Source: Plecoglossus altivelis (Eukaryota > Chordata > Actinopteri > Osmeriformes > Plecoglossidae). Taken from it: 64,000 bases of DNA. Location of the stretch: NCBI GenBank assembly GCA_036571765.1, contig BROE01000019.1, forward strand, positions 5,048,824-5,112,823. The letters are read 5' to 3'. Made by a program: the position numbers and the translations under genes. Positions 38,632 through 50,307 of the stretch are shown here, piece after piece (position 1 is the stretch's first letter; each line of letters begins with the position of its first letter). The notes under the pieces are model-generated. The model saw only the letters and a program-made list of their open reading frames with translations, was not told the DNA's origin and searched no databases.

Positions 38632-41600
38632 CTCTCTCATTCTCAGCAAAATTACAGGCACCACATTGAAGGCAGAAAGAAGCTGGTGTTCATGTGCTCT
38701 GCAGCAAGAGTATGAGAGAGAGAGACAGAGACAGACAGACAGAGAGAGGGTCTGTGAGAGGCATGGGTGGTAATGAAGGGCTATCTGACACACGTCACAG
38801 ACTGTAAAAAAGCAGCATTGGAGAGTGGGGGTGGGGGAACACACAGGAACGGACACATCAGCCATGTCAGGCCACAAGCAAACAAGACTGCAGAGGAAGG
38901 ATCAAGCTCATATGCTGGGATATTCTAAAGATGTTGAAGCTTATAAATGAGCAAAAACGTTGAAAGAAAACCATCCAAATCTTTAAATAATGCCTTCGGC
39001 CAAGAGAGATCACTGTTCATGGGCCCTAATATTGGTTTACAAATACTGGTATACAGTGGATCCTATTCTGCAGTGTGTCTTGATCCTTTGTATGGGTATG
39101 GTATCATGCAAGACATGCAGTAGACATGCTAAGAGCTGCCCTGTTGACTACCACACACAGTGATTTGTCAGGCTAAGTGCTTTTCTACCATGTCTGTCAG
39201 TGTGTCTTTACAGGGGCCCTGAGTGTTACACCAGACTGACTGCCTTGTAAAAGTGCTGCTCCATCGTTCCCACAGGGCGCACAGATGTTAGGCTGGCTGC
39301 CACCCTGTCGCTGTGACAACATCTGCACAGCTGCGGCGGCGGCTGCCACACGCAGTCGGGGCGATCCCTCTCCCCGGCACTGGTGACAGGAAGGCGGGGC
39401 CGGCCGGGCGCAGATGGTGCCGGGCGCCGGGGGACCTGTGTTGGGATGGCAGAGCTACGGAGGCAGGTAGAGACGGGCGCTCCCATCTGGCCCTGGCGCT
39501 GGCATGCTGCCTGAGGGCATCTCCACCGTTTACCCAACAGAAAGGCTGTCAGAGCGGAAGTCACCTCGCACAGAACGCTCGGCTCGCCGGGTGGGTTCAC
39601 CAGCGAAGAGCGGAGCGGAGGGGAGGAGATCATAACCTGCTGTCTGAGCCAACGTCAGGAGAGCGCAGCAGGGAGCGGGTGTCATCTGGCTGAGCTAGGC
39701 TCAGTTTCCAGGCTTCTGCAGGTGAAGGACTGCTCAACACAAGGGTCTGTCTCTGGCTATTCCTATTCATCGAGCCTTGCTCATCCCTTCCTTTGCCTAG
39801 CTGCATCATCAGCAGGAGAGCATGAGCACGGGAACAGGAGAGTATAGCAACATTAATAATCATAGCAACAAAGAAGAAGGAGTGTTCATCCCATTCACCC
39901 CATATCAACCTGCCTGATATCCAGAAGCCCGTTTTGTGCCATGTCACTGGGCGATAACAAAGACCTCATAGACACTAATAGCCCCACGTCAACCAGACAA
40001 TACTTCTGCTTAACAAAGAAACACAGAATGCCCTTAAAGTTATACCAGGGTTTTTGTCTGCTTCATTTAGGCCATAGTCTTATCTCGCCCCCCAGGAACC
40101 AGCAGAACCCCCAGGGGAGGGTCGTAAACATCAAGATGACAACGAGTTGATTTAGGACAGAGCACAGAAGGGGGAGGGGAGCCAGGACTGGAGTGACCAC
40201 AGCAGTGAGGACGGTGCCAGGAGGGGGTGAGGGTCTGACCTGGGGTGGCTGTCCAGGAAAGAGGGTGGCGAGGAAAAGAGCTTTACAGAAGGACCATGTG
40301 TTCAGATGCTTGCACGCCCTCCCCTCCCCCGTTCTCCTCCTTAATCCCAGGCCGGCCCGCCCCTCCTGGCTTGTAATTACTCTGTGTCCAATATTGCGTG
40401 GAAATGCAAACAGATGCCCAGTGTCTAAGACAGGCATTATGTTCTTAGCGGATGTCCGGGTAATGCTGGTTTCTGCCAGGCCGTTGTGTAAGTGCGTGGT
40501 GACAGTGAACAGCAATGCAGGCGGAGCATAAAGCAGCACAACAGGTGGACATCTCCGGAGCCGGTGTCACCACACCCTGACCAACACACAACCGGGGCTT
40601 GGCTTCTCACAGAGATCTGTGTTTATTGTGACTTCATGATGACAGAAAGGTTCACAGAAACCTTGGGAGATACGTTACGTTCAAAATGTCTGTTTCAGAC
40701 ACTGTCACCTTCATTTCTGGTGTCTTATTTTACAGTGTCCCCGTCCTTAAACTCAACAACCAGAAGGCTTGTACACATAACGGACGATTTTGAGAAGAAT
40801 ATTAAGAGGAGCATCAAAAAATTGCACTGCAGGAATAACAAGCTCCGTTTTATTTTATAACATGTTGCTCATCAAGAATTCAAAACCTGAGAAGCTCAGG
40901 ACTTCGCTTGCTATCAGAGAATGTGTCAGTCACTGGGACTCTGGGAAAAAAGTGGTTTGTCAGAGCCTGAGGGACCCACACTGACCTAAATAGAAAATTG
41001 TCAACAGCAACACATTGACAAAATAAAAGAGGGCATTGGGGAAGCAAATGTTTCAAATCTTGACCACAGTCTCAGTTTATAAAGTCTTCAATCCCTACCA
41101 ACATGGAATCATACTGGTTTATGAACATCTCTTAGTGCGATGTGTATATGTTTTGTCCATATTCTAATCTGTTGTTTTCCATGACACAAAGACCGATATG
41201 TTGTTTCTTTGCCTAAGGAGTGATGATCTGCTAACTAGCTGTCTTATCTGTAATTCCTTCTATTTTTTTCATTGTCAGGTTTAAGACCTGGAAATACACA
41301 GAGCAGGCAGATGTGTCCTCCATGTTGTTGTTAATGTTGTCAATATGTGTTTTTTTACATAGACTTTATGTGTCATTACTGGATGAAGATCCTTAAGATT
41401 AAAGACTCGCTCCTCAAGTAAAGAGGATTTGAAACTCGGAGTGTTCTGTGTGTAAGTCCCTCTCTAACGATGATCCCATTCTTATCTGCCACGTAGCCTC
41501 TCACCGGACGTCAATAAAATGAAGTGCCCTCGCTTGGTCAAGACTGGTACTGCAAAGAAAAGTACCATTTTGATGCAAATGGTGGATGGATTCCATGTTC

Positions 41601-43423
41601 GATTGTGCTGCATTTGTGGATGTTTCATCGAATGAAATGAGCGGTTTTGACACGGTGACATTCTGCACACCTGCAGAGAGGTGCAGAGAACAGTGTCATC
41701 TCGGGAGAGGTCTTTTGAGACAGAAGTCTGAAAGATGCTACTGTATCAGTGAGCTCATTGGGACAACACTTCCTAACTATACATTTTTGGTAGCAATAAA
41801 CTTGAGAAGTCACAAATGCACTCGTAGCTAATTGAATGCAATCAGTTCAAGGTAACCATCGCTTAATATTTTGTGGACTATTGAGAACCCAACAAAACGT
41901 GGTGATTGTTAGTTTTTAGCAAATGCTCGCAGCTTACGAAGGAAAGTTATGATAGTGTTATGGCCAGTGGGAACAGTGAAGCCCGACAAAAAAGTAGACG
42001 ATAAACATAGACGTTCTTGTCCCCAGTGTGGGTATAAGGTGACCATAGGAAGTCCTTGTAATATACTACTGCTGTGAATTGTGGGAATGTATTCTCCCTT
42101 ATGACCTTTGGCTGTTTACATTGTTTAAGACAACTGCAAAGAACCCTGGGTGGGGCTGGCCAGGCTACAGCCATAGCTCAATACTGGTTGACCTACAAAA
42201 CCAGTAAGAGTACCGATGTTCACCACAAGCACACGATACCGGTGTGTCGTAAAGACTCACTCTGCTCCGAGACTCTATGAGGCTTGACGCGTGACATCGA
42301 CCTCACGAAGGAACGGGAGGGAAAAAATAAACCCATAACTGCCCGGTAACAGGCACTCTTTCCTCATTGGCTGTGGAGGAATGTACGTTGGATTGTAGCC
42401 TTTGGACTAAATGACACATGCAGTTTTGATCTATACACACACAGGCAGGCTTACAGTAATGTGCACATGCACTCGCATACAGACACAGCCACATACACAC
42501 ACACACACACACGAACACAACCAGACACACGTACACAGAGCTGGTGAGAAGCAGGAATCGTAGTCAGTTTCATAACTGGCAACCTTTTTAGCTCTATCAA
42601 AATATGATCATAATGATAGTGGAGTCATGAAAATCTATATTCTGCCAGGTTGATTGGTTTCCATTTCCATAGCTCACATATCGTCATGCTTAATCTCGTG
42701 CGAATGTAAGTCCTTTTCAAAAAGCCCAAATCAGAAAGAGTCAAGATAATGAAACGAAAGTTATTTGAATGACTTTGACATCATTCGGCAGTTCCACGCG
42801 CGCTGCGGCATACCAGTGGATTTATTCTGGTCACATAACCAAACTAGGAACCAAACTAGTCATAGAGCAACGTGTCTTTCATCCTCCAGACACAATGTGA
42901 CGGTTCTGAGTCATGCTGAGACGCATCCTGTGGCTTTCCTGTGGACACTCACTCTTCTGTGTTGTCAGCAGGGGACCCATGCTTCTGCACCGAAACATGC
43001 AACACAAACCCTGCCCCTGCATATTCTAAATGTACGGCGGGCCCCTTCTAGCACGCCAGGCACTGCCACTCGTGTGTGCGGAGGGCTCATTTAGCGGTCG
43101 TTGAGCGTTTGTTTGTCAACACACCAGGGTTCCCTTGCCTTCCCACGCCTCGTTGAATCGTTTGAGAGGCAGAGGAAAAAGCAAATAGATGAGAGGCGGT
43201 CCCCCGGTTGGGATGATGCGACAAGGGCCCTCATGGTAAACGGGCATCTATTCAAATGAGTGGCTAATTGCAGCATCTGTTAACCCATTGAAGAGGTGTC
43301 AGTGCAGTGTCATGGGTCTGTTAATTGGTACAAACAGGTAGCAGATGCAGGCTCAGGGCATGAGCATCTGCCAATTAGAGAGCCAACCTCCATGAGCAGT
43401 GATTAGACAACCAAGCTGATGGA

Positions 43424-43520
43424 GATGAGAGGAGAGGAGAGGAGAGAAGAGAAGAAGGAGAGGAAATGAGAGGAGAGGAGTTAAGAGGAGAGGAAATTAG
43501 ATGAGAGGAGATGAGAGAAT
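43424..43520. repeat. GAGAGGA purine tract
   Basis: Imperfect GGAGA/GAGGA units just upstream of the candidate FAM3B first exon. Confidence 0.75.
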
Positions 43521-43648
43521 AGGAGAGACGTGTGTGCAACGTGTGCCCATAGAAAAAAGGGAGAGGAATAAAGTGAGTGTGGGTGCATGTGTCATACTCT
43601 CAATAAAAGCAATATCACTAATAAACAGTAAATATATGGATTCTTTCA

Positions 43649-46004
43649 ATGTGGCTGAGGTTGTAAGTAGCACCAGACTTTCACCAAGGTAAAGACATGG
43701 GGTATGTGTTCTTTTTGGGAGGGATCCATCAAATCCTTTTGTTTTACAAATGTTAGAGCACCCCCCTCAGGTAAAGTTGAATAATGCACAACTGTCTGCA
43801 CCTGTGAATTCTTTATCAGTACTTGTATTAAATTAGACTGAATGCTACTTTCATGCAGAATATTCATGAATAAGTTATAATGTTTCATTATTTTAAACAC
43901 AGTATGGAGCGTTCGAGTGTTTGTTTTGACCTATTGTACCTGGTCTGCAGGGGAAAACGATTTATGGCCCTCTTTCATAATGGGTATGTAAAGAATAAGG
44001 AAGAACAGAACAGTGACCTGAGATGGAAGCCATGAAAGCCTGCTCTTCTCGTCATTCGTGTAGTAAGTCTGATGGTAACACTCTATAGAAATTAACTGAA
44101 TGATCGGAAGAAGAACAAATACTTTTACCGTCTTCAGTATTGGAAAAGAGGGAAACAAGAATACCAAAATGGATGTTGTGAAATGATTGTCAAGGAAATC
44201 AAAGCAAGCACCACACCCCAAAAAGGCATGTGGACATTTCTTTTGTTTTCAGTGTTTTTTTTACGTAAAGTTTACATTAATGTGTGTGTTTGTGTGCGTA
44301 TGTTTGTTTGCTCTATGCGTGTGTTTGTTCTTGTGTGTGTGTGTGTGTGTGTTTGTGTGGTGGGTTTACAGATTTCCTAAGAACAGTAGGGTTTGTTTTT
44401 TGCTGTGTTTTCGCCTGGTATTTTGGAACAGCAGCTTCCAATTTCGTCTGTGAATGGTCTGACAACCGGTTCATCTCCGTGTCAGTGGCCCGACTCCACA
44501 AAGAGAGCCAACCTCAACAACCAGGTAAGAGCTGCCTTTGGGATTCTACACATTTGATTTCAACCTCTTAAACTGCATGGCAGAAATATGTCATTGTGTT
44601 CAAAGCTGGAGTTCCTGTGCCTGTGAGACAGAAGTGCAACCGCTGGTCTAGGTGCCCACCAGGGAAGTTTGCCTTCCAGATACTCAGTGGTGGAGGGATC
44701 CTGAAACGACCCAAAATCTGTTTTGAGCATACCACGTCAGTGTTGAGCGATGCCTTCAAATAAACAGTATGGCGCCCTGCAAACTGAAACATGCAGTCTT
44801 TAAAGTAATTTTGCTTCCCCAGGATTATTGATGGACGTAATTCCGGTAGAGGGATCAACATTGCTTCTGTTGATGGTAGTGATTCATTTTGTTTTCCATA
44901 CTAATGGCATTTTTTTTTCCTGACTATTTCCTTGTGATGTGTGAACTGCTTTGAAGACATACCTTGATGCGTCCCATCCTAACTAACAGAATTGTTGTCC
45001 ACACAGCTTCAACGGGAGAGAAGATAGCGAGTGCTTCTTTTGGCATGTGGCAAGGAGGTACTGCGATCACACTATGCTATAACAGCCAGAAGCACAAACA
45101 TAGATGTGTTTGGCGGTCAGAACTCTTACTATCTGCGTTCATAGCTATCCGCAGTAGTACTGTTAATGTACTAGTGATGAATTACTCATTACTAGTTTTC
45201 AACCTTTTGACCGGTTGTTGATTCACGTGGTTGTTGATTCCTTGTTTTCCTCTAGATAACTCCAGGGCATTGATCAACTTCATTCACAAGATTCCTAACG
45301 GCTCTTTTATATTAATGGCAACTTACGATGAGGGAAGCACCAAGTATGTTTAATTCTCTGCTATCTCCATGACTAATTATGGCAGTCTATTTTTTAATCA
45401 ATGATGTTTGTTTTGCCCATGACAAACCATCCAGTTTTGCATTCAAATTCTTTGTATACTCTATCTACAACACTTAAATATCAAGTCTGTGCTTAAAAAA
45501 AAAACAGCTTAATGCTAAATTTAGATTTCTTCAATCATTAATGTTTTACCAAACAAATGAATGTTTGACAACATTATCTGCAAGCTTTTCTTGAAGACCT
45601 TTTCTTTTCACGCAGGCTGAAGCCAGAAGCAAAGAGGGTCATAGAAACTCTAGGAAGCTCTGACATTGGAAAAATTCAATTCCGCTCCAGCTGGGTCTTC
45701 TTGGGATCTAAAGGGTTCACTGTTCCTGAAGACGTTCATAAAGAAAAGGTAAAAGCTACCGGACGCTAACATGCAGATTTATTATATATTCTTCCTTTCA
45801 ACAGTTGAAAATATCACTGTAGCACCCGTGATAATAACCCACCGGGCCCACAGAATGTAAACATGTGTTGTGAGAGTGTCAGTGGCAGTGACAATGTGGT
45901 TGTTGCTTCCACAGATACTCTACAGTAACACAAAGACTAACAGATACAAAGGCTGGCCAGCAGAAGTACAGATTGATGGATGTGTTGGGCACATACAAAA
46001 ATGA
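43649..46004 (+). CDS. fam3b: FAM3B (PANDER)-like secreted cytokine-like protein
   Basis: FAM3 proteins are small secreted proteins with a globular beta-beta-alpha (ILEI-type) fold; mammalian FAM3B is made in pancreatic islets and affects glucose metabolism. Exons: 44372 (or 44382)-44524, 44606-44735, 44823-44875, 45007-45057, 45256-45343, 45616-45748 and 45915-46004. Recognisable pieces in order are the hydrophobic leader (GFVFCCVFAWYFG), KCNRWSRCP, SGGGILKRPKICFE, GRGINIASVD, FGMWQGDNSRALINFIH, MATYDEGSTKLKPEA, FRSSWVFLGSKGF and YKGWPAEVQIDGC. Cysteines and the GRGINIA and YxGWPAE motifs are intact. Splice phases agree throughout. The first exon is uncertain: the best candidate is 43649-43662 (MWLRL...), giving 233 aa, close to the usual length. 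Family membership is clear; the FAM3B assignment over FAM3C/D rests on sequence feel plus the TMPRSS2-DSCAM neighbourhood. Confidence 0.88.
44278..44362. repeat. (GT)n-rich tract at the end of FAM3B intron 1
   Basis: GT, GTGC and TTTG units ending about 10 bp before the next exon, so it takes the place of a normal pyrimidine tract. Confidence 0.85.
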
Positions 46005-46011
46005 TATCGTC

Positions 46012-46017
46012 AATAAA
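46012..46017 (+). terminator. fam3b: AATAAA polyadenylation signal just after FAM3B
   Basis: A canonical AATAAA begins eight bases after the FAM3B stop codon, which would give a very short 3' UTR ending well before the TMPRSS2 coding region. Use of this signal is inferred from position only. Confidence 0.45.
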
Positions 46018-46353
46018 TTGTTGTTTTTTTGCTTGTTTTTCACTGAGTGAGAATTATTTCGTTTCAGATATAGAATCTGACCCACACACACACACTCATA
46101 AAGCTACTTTTGGCAACACACAACTTTTATAAATACTTTGTAATCTCATGAGGGTCATCTAACAAGTCAAGTAATATACAGTACCGTTTTCAGACATGCA
46201 AAAAACACTATCCCTGAACATTTCAAGTCACCAGGCGGTGGATTGTTCCATGTCCATAAGCATGTTCATTAGTTGTTCTGTAAGAATAGATGGAGAACTA
46301 ATTATACAAACATATCGCAAAGTAATACACTTAATATAACTGTCTGATATTTA

Positions 46354-49300
46354 CTATTGCAGTTTTTTTGTGACAAACCTATTTACCTTTAGTTGTGTAT
46401 ATATCCAATCAAGAAAATAGGTCACATTTCCATAAACTCCTGGCTTGTTCCTAAGTGCACACCCTATTCCCCAGCTAGTGTCCCCAACCAGCCACCATAG
46501 AACACCGTCCTTGACGACCAGAGGTCCTCCACTGTCCCCCTGGAACACACAATACAAATGATTATCATTCTAGTATTATAACTTTAAATGTTATTACAGT
46601 ACTATAGCTCATTTGAGTGTGTACGTGTATAGGCGTGTATAGGTGTGTGTGTGTGTGTGTGTGTATAGGTGTGTGTGTCTTATCTGACCTGGCATGAGTC
46701 CACCCCTCCTGACAGTTTCCCAGCACAGATCATGCTACTGGTGACCTGTCCATCATACACTTCTGGCTTGTTACAGGTATCAGCCTTGTATATAGTCACC
46801 TGAGCCTGCATCAGGTTGTTGGAGGATGATCCTGGAGTTGAACATCAATATCACAATTGTTAGTGGCATGATATACTAACACTTGTATATTATGATAGCT
46901 GGATATTAGGGTTGGTGTTGTATAGGATGATCATCGAAGTAGCTATTCCCTGTTGTCATTGCTCTGTCACAGCATTCAGAGAGACAACCGCAAAGGATGT
47001 CTGATCCTCGTATGAGCTTGATCAGTCTAACCCGCGAAAACGACACCAGCAAATCAGCCCCAAAAGAGCCCACTTCTTTTTAAATGTTGTTGTCGTTGGC
47101 CCGAGTCTAATCAAAGTTGTTGGAAGTATGAAGAATGTATGAATTCTGGTGTACCTCCACTCCTCAAAGCCCCCCATCCTGAGATCCAGGCTTGTCTTTC
47201 AGGATTCAAGTCCAGCCCCACGTTGGGCAAACAGATTGGTCTCACGTTCTCTAAACACATATCAGAGTACATGGAGTTCGGAGTACTGAACATTTAGATC
47301 AATTTGAAGAGTGGTGAACATGTATGTTTAATTTATATATAAAAATAAATAAAAACATGTTCTATCCTCAGTTCGAATACAATTAGTGTTATTACTGTAT
47401 CTGTGTACATGTCTATAGAATCATGTGTTTGATTATTTGAAGTGCTTACCTGACATTGACAGAGGCCTGGAGAGTTTCATCAGAGCAATATCATTGTCAT
47501 TGGTCTTTGGGTCATACTTCTCATGAATAATGATATCACTGACTGAATTGCCAGTGGCAAAGTTCATTTCAAGCAAGGTCAAATATCCAGCATACACTGT
47601 CCAAAGACTAGGTCTTGAAAACCTACCAATGATACGAAGAAAAAGGGGAAACAACAATGTGAGACCAATAATGAGAAACATCAGGACAAATCCAACTCCA
47701 AAATCCACCAGAGCCATACTTGAAAACCATCTACAAGACATACACTCATACATAGCATCATGTCTACCAATCGGGCTTGATCCACGACACATTTGGGTGA
47801 CCTCTCTCCATGAAATGATTCATCCCATACAGGGGCAGACAGAAGGCCCAGTAACAAAGTCAGACTCACTTTTCCACACAGTGAGCTGCTGTGAGGATCC
47901 ACTCTGAGCTTATTATGGAGCCTCCACAGAGGTGCTGGCCCTGGGACTGTAGGCTGACCTGCCACGGCCAGGCGCGGCGGGCTGCTAACTCCCCTCCAAC
48001 GATGCGAGTCCTGGGGGCTGCGACGCTCTGCCCACAGTCTGGAGACACAAACAATCATGACTGAATGCAACCAAATGGCACAGATCTATCATTGAAATCT
48101 ACCATCTATCAGAAAACACTGCATGGACCCATCTGCAACAGGATAGTGTGTCTGAGTTGGCTCTGCTGCTCTTCTCTCAAGCTTTCTTATCCACAGGATA
48201 GTTAGATAATTCCCCATTAGTAGCACCTTTGAAAGCGTGTACTATGCTCCTACCCTCAAGTGTCATGTGACAGGATGTGAGACAGCAGTACTGTAATAAC
48301 TCACCTATACACCGTAGACTGACTGCTCTGTCGGCTGTGCAGACATTGCTGGAAGATGAAACATCCTAGTGAGTGTTTAATTTACCTGTACAGAACGTTC
48401 TGATCCTGTATAGGAGTCCCTCACTATGCAGGAGGAATGTCTACAGAAAAATACCTTTCAATGAGAAAAGTAATCAACTTACGTGCTTAGTTGAGCCTGT
48501 ACATAACGGCCCAGGTAAGAACTAGAATTCAGTCTCAGATAGCTGTTATAGGAGGCAGAGCTTACTGAGGTAGAACTGACGTAACTCTGCCTGAAGAGAC
48601 AAATAGGAGCATGGTCAGCACATACCTAAAAACTGGTACACATTGCAAAGACATGATACACTTTATATATCTTATTTATATAAATGACATAAGCTCTGTT
48701 GTCCCACAATACATATCAGCACAGAGTGATCTGTCATGGAGTTCATTCCATCTCATATTGTCATTGTTTCACCAAGGGTTACCTTTTCGAGCAAGACCAT
48801 TTCCTTGTGTGACCATGAAGTCACATGAATTTTGGAAATGTTCAAATCTTGATCACAGTGACGCTGCCACACCTAAACACAGTGTTTCTCAAAACCGCTG
48901 ACTCACTTCTTGTGCCCGATCTGCTGGCATGTCGCTTCACCATACTGAGTGTTCCAGAAATCCCAGCACACAGGCTTCCATGTCTGGCTTTCTGATGAGT
49001 ACCCCTGCAGCAGGAAATTAGTTCCATGGAGGCGAACTGGGGAGCACAGGTTGTTGTCAGAAAAAGCATTCCTAATTGTAATCACATTCGTAGTCAATTA
49101 TATTGGATGTACATATTACATTACATGTTCCCATGTTGTCAGACAGGGATCAACAGAGTGCAATGATAGAAAAGGATTCTCACAGCATTTCGATTCATCT
49201 TCTTCATTTGGGCAGTCCTTCACACCATCACACCACTGGGAGGCACTAAGACACTTGCCGGAGTTCCCACAGGACTTCCCCAGCAGACACTGGTACCACA

Positions 49301-50307
49301 CTGGGAGAGCAAACACAGGTGACACAGCTGTGACATCCCTACTCTGACCTCCACTGCTTCAGAGGGACACATACGGTACATGGCGCTTCACATTCCTGCT
49401 CAATGCCAATGCTTAAATCATCTTTTTGGTGTGTTTGAGAAAGGAAGTTCTCCAGAGGACAGACTCGAGTGAGATGACTCATGTCAGTAAGAATGTTAAG
49501 AAGTGAATACTGGGACAGGTAGTAAGTTGATATGTCATGACTGACAAGTACGTACCAAAGTACCAGATCAGAACTGCTATCACCGCTAGGATGAGCAGGA
49601 GGATAGAGACAGTGCACACTGCTATTTTGCAGCAGTTGTTCTTTCGGCCCGCTGAAAGAAAAGGAAACTAACACACTGATATCCACAATACACATACACA
49701 GGAGGTAAACACTTACTTCCGCTTTATGTCCATTTACATTATTATTATTATTATTATTAGTTTATTATTGTATTAGTTTATTGTTTACGGCAACACGTCA
49801 CACCGCCTTGCTTTCCATATGATGATATTTTGAATTTGCATACCTTTCCTGGTTGGTTGGGGAGGTTGGACAGGAGCCATGGTTTGGTGTGTGTTGATAG
49901 ACGGCAGGGGGGGGTACATGGGAACAGCAGAGGGTTGGTATCCGGCCGTTCCAGTTGGAGGAGCATGTGGAGGGGGTCTCCCATTCCCACTTTCAAACCC
50001 ATAGTTGACGTACTGCGGGCCATTTGTTGGCCCAGGCTGAGGACAAATATTGTGGATAAATATGGAACTTAAAGTACACACTGAATTATAGTTATGTTCC
50101 AGTTCCTCATTATATGTACACGGTATTAGTGTATTGGACAGGGTTAGGATAGGACCAACTTATACCGGACAGTAAAATGTTTTTAACTTTCAGTTGGAAG
50201 AAAACGTCTAACGTCATTAGAGCACTTATGTTTACTTTCCAGCTCATGAACGACAGTTGAAAACTGAAACAGCAATGTAAGATGAGATGTACCTGATAAT
50301 ACGCCAT
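46354..50307 (-). CDS. tmprss2: TMPRSS2, type II transmembrane serine protease
   Basis: Trypsin-like protease anchored in the plasma membrane with its catalytic domain outside. Coding exons: 50293-50307, 49844-50036, 49556-49651, 49184-49300, 48907-49036, 48483-48590, 48305-48348, 47870-48038, 47622-47450, 47155-47250, 46689-46831 and 46354-46539; total 1470 nt, 489 aa. Order: proline-rich cytoplasmic tail (1-69), transmembrane helix (about 78-99), LDL-receptor class A domain (106-140, acidic calcium cage DGVKDCPNEEDES), SRCR domain (141-234), protease from RIVGG (cleavage after Arg246). Catalytic triad His287 (TAAHC), Asp335 (NDIAL) and Ser431 (GDSGGP) are intact. The aspartate six residues before the serine (VDSCQGDSGGP) predicts cleavage after Arg or Lys. 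Cys236 probably ties the stem to the released protease. The short MAYYQ first exon is supported by frame, donor and a Kozak-like ATGG. An upstream non-coding exon probably exists. Position facing FAM3B matches the vertebrate arrangement. Confidence 0.95.
46633..46680. repeat. (GT)n microsatellite in TMPRSS2 last intron
   Basis: Two GTATAG-interrupted GT runs between the last two coding exons of TMPRSS2. Confidence 0.85.
49738..49759. repeat. (ATT)n microsatellite in TMPRSS2 intron
   Basis: Seven ATT units between the cytoplasmic-tail and transmembrane exons. Confidence 0.85.

Larger units (their letters stand above)
34561..43640. other. Gene-free interval between DSCAM and FAM3B
   Basis: About 9 kb with no exon I can defend on either strand. 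BACE2 and MX, which lie between DSCAM and TMPRSS2 in human, were looked for by their aspartic-protease DTGSS and dynamin-like GTPase motifs and were not seen. Contents are a (CT)n/(CTCCCT)n tract at 35646, (CCTG)n at 35816, an isolated GC-rich block at about 39.3-39.7 kb and GA-rich sequence at 43.42-43.52 kb. Confidence 0.65.

Noticed and set aside
39226..39633. 135-codon open frame on the minus strand
   Set aside because: Lies in a GC-rich block where stops are rare; no family recognised and no splice or promoter evidence. Kept only as a GC-rich finding.
44606..44772. Read-through of the second FAM3B exon to the stop after SVLSDAFK
   Set aside because: Family alignment and phase require splicing at the GTCAGT at 44736 into the GRGINIA exon; the read-through would truncate the domain.
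49830..50072. Plus-strand open frame opposite TMPRSS2
   Set aside because: Antisense shadow of the exon coding for the proline-rich cytoplasmic tail.
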